Shown here piece by piece: positions 39,053 through 47,954 of a stretch of 64,000 bases of DNA (within the stretch, counting starts at the first letter, position 1; every line of letters begins with the position of its first letter). This DNA comes from Bacillus timonensis (lineage in GTDB: Bacteria; Bacillota; Bacilli; Bacillales; Bacillaceae_L). A program made the position numbers and the translations under genes. The notes beneath the pieces were generated by a model. That model had not been told where the DNA came from and did not search any database. It saw nothing but the letters and a program-made list of their open reading frames with translations. The stretch is taken from assembly GCF_004799755.1 (NCBI RefSeq), contig NZ_SLUB01000006.1:62001-126000 (forward strand), given 5' to 3'.

Positions 39053-40633
39053 TTAAAAGAGTTGCTTCCAATCATCATCATATCGATCCATATGCATAGG
39101 CATAACCCTCTTGTCTGAATCCTCATTTTTTCTCTTAAACTGTTCTTCCAAGTGTACAGCCATGGTCAATAAAATAATTCCTTCTCTTACATAAGTAAGA
39201 AGTTTCATTACAGCATCCTTAAATTCATCCACAGTTATAGAATAGGCCAATGGATCTTCTCTTTCTGGCTGAGATTCCCTTGTTATCGGGTATAATAAAC
39301 TGTCATGCACCTTTAAATATCGATGCTCCAAATGATGGCGAATTTTGGAGATATGTTCGATTGCTGGTTCTATGTAGTGATGTTTAACCTTTTGTTTACC
39401 GATATCTTTACACAACCAGTAAAGACCAATTAATGGGAGGTTAAATGTTTTCTCATCTGTCATCTTCGACTTTAAATCCACTTTTAAGTTGTACGAATTT
39501 TTCCCTTTATTTATTCGCCCCTGCCATATAGAACGGTAGGAAACATCCCTATCCTTAATCCCTATTTCAAAATATTCATTTATGAAAAATGCAATCCGAT
39601 CAAACAGCGAGTATAAACTTCTATAGGAATATTTCATCTTCTCTATTGAAATCCCATAAGTAGGATAATCCAGTGTATTGACAAGGTGAACATCTTTATC
39701 GGAAAAATGGGCTCCTTTAGAGGATAATGCATCATAAACCATGAATCTGGCAGACACATACTCTTGTTTAATTTGATTAAACAAACCATGGTACTTGGGG
39801 CCTTCATCAATCTTAGTCACGATGTTAGGTAAATGAAGAATATCATTTGCTGAAACTGAATAAGGAAAAGCATCGTTTAACGTATTGAGAAACAATGTAT
39901 TTTCAAGACACCAATTTCGATAGTTAATTTCCTCCTCGGAATCTCCCAACGAGTATTCTTCAAATTCATAAGGTTCCTCCAAAAATTCTAAAGGATACCA
40001 TTTCTTTAATCTTTCAATTAAGCCTTCATAATGTTCATAAACTTCTGGCTCGACCTTCTCAAATTCCAGTACTTCATTTAATAATTGGTAGGATTCATTA
40101 GCGAAAACTGATTGATGACCACTATCATAATCAAATGCAGCATAATCCATTAAAAACCCAGCAAAGTTCCCTATTGCCATTGGAAAGTCCCTGCCTACAC
40201 CAATTTTCAAATATGAAAGAGCCTTAATAATCCTTCCACATGTATTTAGTAAGTTTGCGTAGTTGGTATATGCCATTAATAAGTAAATGGATACATATTG
40301 AAATTCTTCAGATTCTTCCTTTAAATCTTCTCTCTCTTGGTACGTAGTTAGATTTTCTATGGATAGTCTGAACAATAATAAACACATCTCAAATTCCTGT
40401 TCGTTATTCTTGTCCTCAGAATAGCTTAAGGCCCCTTTGTATTTTAAATGGATATAGTTACTATAAGAAGTGGCTCCATGATATGCTAGAATCCCTTTTT
40501 CAAGAAGATTGTAATCTCCAGACTCAACCCAATTTAGACAATCCTCAGCAATTTTATGTAAGGTGTCCGTATCTCTATCATCAAAAGCCTTATCGGCAAA
40601 TAATCCAACTGTATGTACATCCTCATTTATCAT
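39053..40633 (-). CDS. LA2681-type HEPN-domain protein
   Basis: 526 residues with an AGGAGG ribosome binding site. The C-terminal third carries the HEPN signature HISKIRHHLEHRYLKVHDS, i.e. R-x4-H as in HEPN ribonucleases, and matches the LA2681-like HEPN family in its setting. The N-terminal half is helical and TPR-like (EDCLNWVESGDYNLLEKGILAYHGATSYSNYIHLKYKG, then RIIKALSYLKIGVGRDFPMAIGNFAGFLMDYA). HEPN proteins commonly act as toxins that cleave RNA during abortive infection. Together with the AlbA-domain partner downstream this makes a two-gene defence candidate. Confidence 0.8.
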   Translation of the reverse strand: MINEDVHTVGLFADKAFDDRDTDTLHKIAEDCLNWVESGDYNLLEKGILAYHGATSYSNYIHLKYKGALSYSEDKNNEQEFEMCLLLFRLSIENLTTYQEREDLKEESEEFQYVSIYLLMAYTNYANLLNTCGRIIKALSYLKIGVGRDFPMAIGNFAGFLMDYAAFDYDSGHQSVFANESYQLLNEVLEFEKVEPEVYEHYEGLIERLKKWYPLEFLEEPYEFEEYSLGDSEEEINYRNWCLENTLFLNTLNDAFPYSVSANDILHLPNIVTKIDEGPKYHGLFNQIKQEYVSARFMVYDALSSKGAHFSDKDVHLVNTLDYPTYGISIEKMKYSYRSLYSLFDRIAFFINEYFEIGIKDRDVSYRSIWQGRINKGKNSYNLKVDLKSKMTDEKTFNLPLIGLYWLCKDIGKQKVKHHYIEPAIEHISKIRHHLEHRYLKVHDSLLYPITRESQPEREDPLAYSITVDEFKDAVMKLLTYVREGIILLTMAVHLEEQFKRKNEDSDKRVMPMHMDRYDDDWKQLF

Positions 40634-40734
40634 GAAATTTCCTCCTCCCCATTCTATATCTAATATTTTACATTATTATCAACCAATTGTTTTAAAGTTC
40701 GATTACCTATTATTGAATAAACTTCCCAGACAAT

Positions 40735-40781
40735 AAAAAAGAACCCACCAAGCAGCACATCAGCCTACTCAGTGGGTTCTC
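40735..40781 (-). terminator. Terminator after RecC5
   Basis: Minus strand: GAACCCACTGAGTAGGC...GCTTGGTGGGTTC then TTTTTTATT. Near-identical to the one after RecC2. Confidence 0.75.
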
Positions 40782-40782
40782 A

Positions 40783-42408
40783 TTACTTCTTCACCATATA
40801 ATATTTTCTCTTACTTTGACTGCCTGGTATAAAATCCTTGTGCAACATCCCTTCTTCTATCAATGGTAGTACAATGCTCTTTCTGAAATAGGATTCTGAG
40901 ATCGTCATCTTCGTGTTCATAAAGGCTAGGATTTCTTCCCATCTCCGTGGCTCCTCACAATATTCCAGTAAGGCAGTCACCTCTGGCCCTTTTAAAAACA
41001 CTGCCTGTTTTTCTTTGCGTCTTGCATGCCTTTCCGCTTTTCTTTTCATTGAAATCATTTTTTGATAATCTTCATATCTTTCTTCCGTCGACCAATCTAG
41101 GCCTAGGCTTAAATGGTATACAATCTTACCATCCTTATAGACCTTAGCCTGTTCCACGAACTGTTCAAAAAGGTCCGCTGGGAATGCCAGATTCATTTCA
41201 TCGTCCAGCTTTTTAATTCCCTTCTTCAGTTCTTTGAATTCATTTCTATAATGCTCCGCTAGTTTTTTACGGTCAGAGAAATCTTTCAACCGCTGATGCA
41301 GTTTTACTATCTTTTCACTTAGGGCATCCACCCTTTGATGATCTTGTCCGTCTTTATGCAGTTCTTCATCCACTGCCTCATACAGCTCTTGATTCAACTG
41401 TTCCATCCTTCTTTGAGCCTCTTCTTCTTGTTTCAGTTCCTGAGCACTTAACACTGTTTGAGCAATAACCTTTTCTACTTCTTGCTGAAATCTCTCATCT
41501 CGTTCTAGCAAGTTTAATAGATTAATAAAGTGTCTTTCCAGATAGTCTTGGTGAAAACGTTGGGAAGAACAGCCGTTCACAGCATAATATTTCTCTGCCA
41601 ACCTACACACCCAGCGATTTATTTCTTGTGCACCACTGGAGTTTCGTCTCTCAATACTTCGCTCATAACCTAGTACATTTCCACATTCCCCACAATACAA
41701 CTTCTCCGTAAAGGATAAATTTTTATTCTGATCTTTGGAATACTTTTGGTAGTTCTGCTGCTTATAGGCTTCGCTGCGTTTATGGATAATGGACTGTACC
41801 TTCTCCCATTCTTCTGGATCAATAATAGGTTCATGATGACCTTCAATATAATACTGAGGTAACTCCCCTTCATTGGGAGCAATCTTTTCTTCTAATGTAT
41901 CGACTGTGATGTACTTTTGATAGAGATAATCCCCTTTATAGACTACATTCGTTAAGATTCCCTTTATCGTGCTTAAACTCCAAATGTCTCCTCCTTGTGG
42001 GGTAGGGATGCGATCCTGAGTTAACCCTGTAATGATTTGCGTATAGTTTTTCCCCGCTTGCAAATCAGCATAGATGCGACGTACGATTTTAGCTTCTTCT
42101 TCATGGATAATCCATTGATAATTTTCCCCCACTTGATAACCATAATTGGCATTGCCAACTTTTATGATGCCTCGTTCTGCCTGAGCCCTTTTCCCCCATG
42201 CAATAGATCTTCCAATGTTGATGCTCTCTTCTTGAGCAATGCTTCCGAAAATCGTAATCATCAATTCGCTGTCAGCATCTTCCGTATGAATGTTTTCTTT
42301 CTCGAAGAAAATGTGCACGGGTTTAGGGAGAGATTTCAATAACCGAATCGTCTTCAACGTTTCTAAAGTATTCCGGCTAAATCTTGAAATACTCTTACAA
42401 AGGATTAA
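40783..42408 (-). pseudogene. RecC5: double serine recombinase, only the second half left (unit 5)
   Basis: About 541 codons, from LILCKSISRFSRNTLETLKTIRLL to the C-terminus. Over this length it is nearly the same as RecC2 (ENIHTEDADSELMITIFGSIAQEESINIG, NANYGYQVGENYQW), but without RecC2's frameshift: it reads LYCGECGNVLGYERS. The whole first recombinase and the second active-site serine are missing. The break at 42408/42409 falls after the codons for GNID of the intact gene, directly next to a class 1 terminus. No RecB is present for this unit; it would have been upstream. Confidence 0.88.
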
Positions 42409-42484
42409 CGCCGTGAGGACGTATGGATAAAAATACGCAAAATATAGATTAAAATATCCGGGTTTCTACTATTATATAGACGGT
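42409..42484. other. Island terminus, class 1 (unit 6, inserted in recC5)
   Basis: CGCCGTGAGGACGTATGG, then ATAAAAATACGCAAAATATA, then TATCCGGGTTTCTACTATTA. The RecC5 frame reads straight into it (VLTA-LILCKS). This is the left end of the unit that carries the intact recombinase trio and, probably, the prophage. Confidence 0.78.
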
Positions 42485-42550
42485 TAATTTCACTCCTCTT
42501 CCCCTCTAATTCCTCAATTCATTTTTAATGCGAATTTCACCCCATATAAC

Positions 42551-42588
42551 GCAAAAAATAGCCCACCTCCTTGAATGGGGATGAGCCT
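42551..42588 (-). terminator. Minus-directed terminator at the left end of unit 6
   Basis: Minus strand: GGCTCATCCCC...GGAGGTGGGC then TATTTTTTGC. No minus-strand gene lies directly upstream (the neighbour is on the plus strand), so it looks like an inherited part of the terminus that shields the disrupted recombinase. Confidence 0.7.
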
Positions 42589-42724
42589 GATTGGTCGTTT
42601 TTCTTCTATTCTTCTTTAAAAATAAACAAAATAAAAACACCCTCACGTAAAAAGAATTAATTTAGGTGTATTTAAATTTGAAGTTATATTATTTTATAAT
42701 AAAGACACTGATATAAGGCAAAGG

Positions 42725-43333
42725 ATGATTTTCTTGAATACCTATATAAAAGAAACAAAGTTTGCTACTAGCAACTTAATAAAGCTAATCAACGATGAGG
42801 AAGACCAGCTTATTACTCTAAAATCCGCACTAACTAACAAAGAAAAACATCATAGATTTCTCTACGATGACTTTATTCGCAAAGACTTTGATCCTGATGA
42901 TCACTTTAATGAACATCAAATGATGTATGCATTTACTAAGCAAGCTTCATACTATGAAAACCAAATAGAACCTTTGAATATCAAAATTAATGAACTTAAA
43001 AACTCTATATCTGCAAAGCAGGAATCAGTAAAATCTTTATCAGGGGCTTTACTACAAATTGCAAAACAAGGGATTAGCATTGTTCATGGTAATTTAGAAA
43101 ATTGCCCAGATGGGAGAGTTATAAAAAATGAACCCATTAAAAATATAATTTGGCAAGGCAGGAATCAATCTATTCATTATGAAGAAGGACGTTTCAGACC
43201 GGCAGTTGTACGATGTTTTGAAAATATCGGTATAAGTTTAAATGATGAAAACTTAGCAAAGGAAATAATTGATTTATTAAATTGGAAAACCTATGTAAAT
43301 TATGAAAAAGATCTAATCTCACTACTAGACTAA
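42725..43333 (+). CDS. HEPN-like cargo protein, plus strand
   Basis: 202 residues by the ATG at 42725; a TTG at 42734 is a good alternative start, with AAAGGATGA just upstream. The N-terminal two thirds are helical and charged, likely coiled coil (KLINDEEDQLITLKSALTNKEKHHRFLYDDFI). The C-terminal part has IIWQGRNQSIHYEEGRFRPAV: RNQSIH fits the R-x4-H motif of HEPN ribonucleases. It is the only plus-strand gene in the 42-kb island and converges on the 242-residue gene. I do not recognise a named family; I infer an RNase-type defence or toxin function from motif and location. Confidence 0.68.
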   Translation: MIFLNTYIKETKFATSNLIKLINDEEDQLITLKSALTNKEKHHRFLYDDFIRKDFDPDDHFNEHQMMYAFTKQASYYENQIEPLNIKINELKNSISAKQESVKSLSGALLQIAKQGISIVHGNLENCPDGRVIKNEPIKNIIWQGRNQSIHYEEGRFRPAVVRCFENIGISLNDENLAKEIIDLLNWKTYVNYEKDLISLLD

Positions 43334-43335
43334 TG

Positions 43336-43372
43336 AGGCCCATATTCCTCCTAAGGGATGGGCTATTTTATT
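43336..43372 (+). terminator. Terminator of the plus-strand cargo gene
   Basis: GGCCCAT...ATGGGCT stem, then ATTTTATTA, directly after the stop codon at 43331-43333. Confidence 0.65.
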
Positions 43373-43427
43373 ATAAATAACCCTGTCCCATAGATCACTG
43401 GAGTATGGTCAAGTTAATAACTTATTC

Positions 43428-44156
43428 TTAATCAAATGTATAAGTACTGGTTAAATGTTCCGGAAATTCCTCCCAAAAGCTAATTATAGCATTAGCATAT
43501 GAATCAAAACCTATTTTCTCCATATCAAAGACAATTTCAGAATTTGTCGTTAGTTCCTGGTCCATAAGGCGCTCTTCACCATAATAGGCTTTTAAGAATA
43601 ATTCCGGCTTCTTTTTATAGAGTCTCTTGGCTGACCTGCCATCACCATGCTTATAGGTATTTACTAAATCAGCAAGAATTTCAATTGTTCCCCAGGGCGA
43701 AGTTGTTGTTAAATCGTAATTTAATAGTTTATAACACTCTTTAAGTTCTCCCATGTTAAAACCAAACTTCGAGAATTCTCCTGTTCTAACTGGGCTCCAA
43801 CTATGATTTAATTCTGAATAGACGAAGCTACGTAATTGCTGTTCAAACATTTGATACATCGTTGTCAGCAGAGAAAAGTGAAAATTGTATTCCATTAGCT
43901 TTTCAGCCTGGTAAAAATCATATGCATCAGATTCTATCATCTCAAACACGTCGCCTGGATCGACTACCTCATAGTTGTACATTGTGCCGTACTTATCAGT
44001 TAACCTTTCTTTGTATTCATTAGCTCTTCCCTCTATATCAGAAAATAGAGTATTCATAGCTGTATCGTATTTGGTTTGCAACGTCTTATAAATAGAGATA
44101 TATTTTTCTCTTTTATATTTGTCTAACCAAACGTTTAACTGGACTTGTTCACTCAT
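43428..44156 (-). CDS. Cargo protein with HEPN-like KHGDG motif
   Basis: 242 residues with a GGGAGG ribosome binding site. Mostly helical; contains AEKLMEYNFHFSLLTTMYQMFEQQLRSF and then WGTIEILADLVNTYKHGDGRSAKRL. An Asn followed by KHG-x-G at the end of a helix is typical of HEPN-like proteins, although a clear R-x4-6-H is not seen, so RNase activity is uncertain. It faces the 202-residue HEPN-like gene with 94 bases between stops; the two could be independent or form one system. It occupies the cargo slot just downstream of RecC6's terminator. Confidence 0.68.
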   Translation of the reverse strand: MSEQVQLNVWLDKYKREKYISIYKTLQTKYDTAMNTLFSDIEGRANEYKERLTDKYGTMYNYEVVDPGDVFEMIESDAYDFYQAEKLMEYNFHFSLLTTMYQMFEQQLRSFVYSELNHSWSPVRTGEFSKFGFNMGELKECYKLLNYDLTTTSPWGTIEILADLVNTYKHGDGRSAKRLYKKKPELFLKAYYGEERLMDQELTTNSEIVFDMEKIGFDSYANAIISFWEEFPEHLTSTYTFD

Positions 44157-44252
44157 GTTTTTGCCTCCCCCTCAGTACTATTAATTACAATATATAAAGA
44201 ATTCTAACTCAAGACAATAATAAGACCCACCAAGTTAGTTACATTATTAAAT

Positions 44253-44291
44253 GCAAAAAATGGCCCACCTCCGTTATTTGGAGATGAGCCT
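44253..44291 (-). terminator. Terminator after RecC6
   Basis: Minus strand: GGCTCATCTCC-AAATAAC-GGAGGTGGGCC then ATTTTTTGC. A broken second copy (AGACCCACCAAG) lies at 44223. Confidence 0.75.
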
Positions 44292-44333
44292 AATTGGTCA
44301 TTTTTCTAAGATTAATAGATTGCTAGATTACAT

Positions 44334-47300
44334 TTATTTCTCAATATCCTTTACATGATACAAATACTCTCTAAAATTCTCTCTTTTTCTTAAGAAGCGT
44401 TCAAATGTCCCTTCCTTCCACAATGGCATAACCACTCGATCAACAAGTTTTGTTTTTCCGATTTTTACCCTTTGCTGCATAAATGCTAACATCTCTTTCA
44501 CCGTCCTCGGTTCCTGGCAGTACTCGAGAAGGGCAGCCACTTCTGGTCCTCGAAGAAATGCTTCGTGTTTTGCTTTTACCTTCGCCCACCGTTGTGCTTC
44601 GCATTGTTCCTTAAAAGTAGAATATACTTCACCAGTCGACCATTCCAATCCGAAACGCAAATGATACACAACGCTGCCATCTTTATATACAGCCGCATGT
44701 TTCAATACATCTTTGTATATTTCACTTGGGAAGGCTGTTGATTCACTTTTTATATAAGCTTTCAAGTTTTTCATAAAACGCTTGAGTGCCTTTCGTTCCT
44801 CTTCCACTTTCTCCTTCCGGTCTCGAAAAGACGCAAGTCTCTCATACATGGCACATAGCTTTTCAGTCATTTGGTCAACTCGTTCTGTATCTCTCCCCTG
44901 ACCATGAAGGCTTTCATCGACCACCTCGTAAAGCTCTTGGTTTAATAGTTTCACTTCCCATTCTAACTGCTCTTCCTCAATTTTCTCTTCAGGGGACAAG
45001 TCCATCTGTTCAATCGCCTGCTCTGCCTTCTGATAGAAAGTAGAATCCTCATTAATATTTGTTAATAGGTGTTTAAAATCTTGTTCAAAATAGTCCTGTT
45101 TAAAACCCTTAGAATCACAAGGATCATGAACATGATAATGCGGAAAACCTGCTCGATAACAGACCCAAAAATGTTGATAATAGTCACCATTTTTTTTCGG
45201 CCTTTTATTCACATAATGGACCACTTGTTTGGTACATTCCCCACAAATCATCTTCTCTAAGAATGTTTCATTTTTATTTTCATTGATTTCCGGCAAGGGA
45301 GCTGAACGCTTCTTCTTTACCTCTTCCGCTCGCTCATCTAATATCTTCTGTACTTCCTCCCACTTTTTCTTTGGTATGATTGGTTCATGGTGCTCCTCTA
45401 TATAATACTGAGGTTCTTGACCTTCATTAGGAACGTTTTTCTTTCGGCCATTTTGCACCGCTATCGTTTGTTGGAATAAAATATCGCCTTTATAAACCAC
45501 ATTCCTTAAGATGTTTGTAACCGTTCTGGCTCCCCAGGTTAAATTACCAGTTGGGCTCGGAATCTTTTTCTCACTTAGATCAACTGCGATTTGAGCCACA
45601 GTGGCTCCTTTTCGTACTTCTCTAAAGATGCGCCGGACCACGCTCGCTTCTTCTTTCACTATATGCCAACGGTAGTTATCATCAATGGTATAACCATAGT
45701 TCGGTCTTTTCCGATGGATAATGCCCCGCTTGGCCATGCTGCGGATGCCCCATGCCATAGACCTACCCATACCGATACTTTCCTCTTGTGCAATGCTTCC
45801 GAAAATAGATAACATAAGGTCTGCTTGTGGATCCGAAGTCCATATATTTTCTCTCTCAAAGTAGATGTAGGTTGGATTTGGAAGCTGACGAAGATATCTT
45901 GTAATTTCCAGGGTATCTTGAATATCCCGGCTTAGCCTGGAAACGGACTTGACCAAGATGACATCAATTCGTCCTCGTTCGCACTCTCGAATGAGTCGAT
46001 TCAATTCATCTCGATTTTTCATGGAACGCCCCGATATCCCTTCGTCTGCATAGATGCCTGCAAATTGATAGTTTTGGTTTTTCAAAATCAAATAAGTGTA
46101 GTATGCTACCTGTGTTTTCAGGCTTGATTGCTGCTCTAAACGGTCCGTTGAAACACGGCAATATGCAGCTGTTCGCAGGGCTGATTTAGTATTTAAATGG
46201 GAAGAAGGTTGTTTATTCACCCCCTCCATCGAGGCCTCAATCGTCTGCAAGATAGCTTTACTGTTGTTTGGTTCAATCTTCTGTACTTCCCTTTTAGGAA
46301 TGGATGATTTCTTTTGTTCCTTTTCCTCTATCATTAATTCGCCTTTGTCATTCAGTATTTTCAATTCAGAAGTCACCTCCTTTGTTGTTTGGCTTTCTTC
46401 AGTCGGTGATGAGTCTATATCCTTTATTAATGGTGAGCCAATGGTCGTCACCGTTCCATCCAACCATTTCACCTCATAGTCCGTATCAGTAGTTACCGAT
46501 GTGCTTAAAACCCATGCCCTGAAATGTTCTAGAGTGGCTTGTTCGTAAAATGTCTCCATATTCTGAATGGATTCTAACCATTGAATGGTACTGGTCCGAT
46601 AAGGTCGTCCTTCTTCTACGCTTTCAATATGTTCTTCAAATGCACGATACGCTTCTTCTTTTTCCTTCAGCTCTTCATCGGTATCCGTAGTTCGAGCCAT
46701 CTCCATTTCCGTCAGCCACTTTAACCGGTGGAATTCGAAATGGTCTTGTTGATTGGCAACGGTCAGTATTTTCTTCAAAGTACCGATTTGACCATTTTCA
46801 TCTTCTAAGAACTTTTTCTCGAAAGCCTCTAGCATCATGGTTCGTATTTGATGTTCTTGTAATTCTGGACCCTCACAAACACCAGCATTCCTTGCATTGC
46901 ACCGCCAGATATTACCGCTCTTCCTTTTATGAACTCTTATGAGTTTTCCACAATGCTGGCAGATGATTTGTTTCTGAAAAGCATGTGGTTCTGCTGGAGT
47001 GGTTCGCTTACGTGGAGATTTATTATCTAAACTAAACTTCTCTTGAGCCCGATCAAAAACATCAATACTAATAATGGCTGGATGGGTATTTTCAATCGTA
47101 ATGGGGTCATCCTTGTTAATCGTTTTTTGCTTGGTAAACAAATCAGTAGAATGAAGTCTGGCCACTTTATTACCGGTATAGGTAGGGTTCTGCAACATAT
47201 ATTTAATGTTTTTTGTCCCCCATACTTTCCCGCCTTTCATGGTTGGAATCTCTTTGCGTATGAGTTCTCGTTTGATATCTGGGATGGACCAATCTTGTAG

Positions 47301-47954
47301 AAACCAATCGTATATCAAGCGAACTACCTTTGCTTGTTCCTCATTGATTTCAAGGGTGGGCTGTCCATCTTTTGTGATTTTTCGATAGCCGTAGGTCGCT
47401 ACAAACTTTGGCTTTCCTTTTTGCAAACTTTTTTCATAGCCCCATTTGGTAGAAGCAGAGATCGTTTCAATCTCCTCTTGCGCAAGTGCTGCATACGTGC
47501 TTAATAAAAATTGATTGTATTCAACCGAGGTGTCTACCTTCTGTTCCTCAAAATACACGCCCACTCCCTTGGCTTTTAGCTCTTCCACGATTTTGATAAG
47601 ATGCTCCGCATTCCGAGTGAAGCGAGACACATTTTTGGTCAAAATAAAATCGACACGTCCTTCATGGCAGTGGCGGATAAGGCGTTGTAACCCTTTCTGT
47701 TTGGTGGCATTCCTACCACTCGTGCCGTTATCAAAATACACACCAACGAATTTCCAATTTGGTTTACTTTGAATGAGATGGGTATAATGTTGCACTTGGT
47801 TTTCAAGCGAATGTAATTGCTTTTCTATATCTGTACTCACCCGACAATAAGCAGCTACCTTCACTTCATGGTTTCCGATTAACGGACTTTCTTCTCTTGC
47901 CTTAACTGGATCCCACAACGTTCGGACCCACATGCCTTTTTGAATTTCATCCAA
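44334..47954 (-). CDS. RecC6: fused double serine recombinase (unit 6, intact set)
   Basis: About 1,206 residues from the TTG at 47952-47954 (AAAGGGG upstream). First half: AAYCRVSTDIEKQ, SRFTRN, GYRKITKDGQPTLEINEEQAKVVRLIY, zinc ribbon CQHCGKLIRV...WRC. Second half: AAYCRVSTDRLEQ, SRLSRD (the usual N replaced by D), ENIWTSDPQAD, zinc ribbon ICGECTKQVV with the CxxC changed to CGEC-T. Together with intact RecB6 and RecA6 it forms the only complete trio in the window, next to the prophage lysis genes. By analogy with large serine integrases it should carry out integration or excision of the element. It belongs to the class 1 lineage, in agreement with the terminus at 42409. Confidence 0.9.
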   Translation of the reverse strand: MDEIQKGMWVRTLWDPVKAREESPLIGNHEVKVAAYCRVSTDIEKQLHSLENQVQHYTHLIQSKPNWKFVGVYFDNGTSGRNATKQKGLQRLIRHCHEGRVDFILTKNVSRFTRNAEHLIKIVEELKAKGVGVYFEEQKVDTSVEYNQFLLSTYAALAQEEIETISASTKWGYEKSLQKGKPKFVATYGYRKITKDGQPTLEINEEQAKVVRLIYDWFLQDWSIPDIKRELIRKEIPTMKGGKVWGTKNIKYMLQNPTYTGNKVARLHSTDLFTKQKTINKDDPITIENTHPAIISIDVFDRAQEKFSLDNKSPRKRTTPAEPHAFQKQIICQHCGKLIRVHKRKSGNIWRCNARNAGVCEGPELQEHQIRTMMLEAFEKKFLEDENGQIGTLKKILTVANQQDHFEFHRLKWLTEMEMARTTDTDEELKEKEEAYRAFEEHIESVEEGRPYRTSTIQWLESIQNMETFYEQATLEHFRAWVLSTSVTTDTDYEVKWLDGTVTTIGSPLIKDIDSSPTEESQTTKEVTSELKILNDKGELMIEEKEQKKSSIPKREVQKIEPNNSKAILQTIEASMEGVNKQPSSHLNTKSALRTAAYCRVSTDRLEQQSSLKTQVAYYTYLILKNQNYQFAGIYADEGISGRSMKNRDELNRLIRECERGRIDVILVKSVSRLSRDIQDTLEITRYLRQLPNPTYIYFERENIWTSDPQADLMLSIFGSIAQEESIGMGRSMAWGIRSMAKRGIIHRKRPNYGYTIDDNYRWHIVKEEASVVRRIFREVRKGATVAQIAVDLSEKKIPSPTGNLTWGARTVTNILRNVVYKGDILFQQTIAVQNGRKKNVPNEGQEPQYYIEEHHEPIIPKKKWEEVQKILDERAEEVKKKRSAPLPEINENKNETFLEKMICGECTKQVVHYVNKRPKKNGDYYQHFWVCYRAGFPHYHVHDPCDSKGFKQDYFEQDFKHLLTNINEDSTFYQKAEQAIEQMDLSPEEKIEEEQLEWEVKLLNQELYEVVDESLHGQGRDTERVDQMTEKLCAMYERLASFRDRKEKVEEERKALKRFMKNLKAYIKSESTAFPSEIYKDVLKHAAVYKDGSVVYHLRFGLEWSTGEVYSTFKEQCEAQRWAKVKAKHEAFLRGPEVAALLEYCQEPRTVKEMLAFMQQRVKIGKTKLVDRVVMPLWKEGTFERFLRKRENFREYLYHVKDIEK

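Noticed and set aside
9139-42484. Termini read as ends of a DDE transposon or IS
   Set aside because: No transposase, no partner inverted end and no target duplication can be seen, while serine recombinase genes are beside every terminus and covary with it.
9139-42484. Repeated termini as a CRISPR-like array
   Set aside because: The copies are 5-12 kb apart, with genes between them and no spacers.
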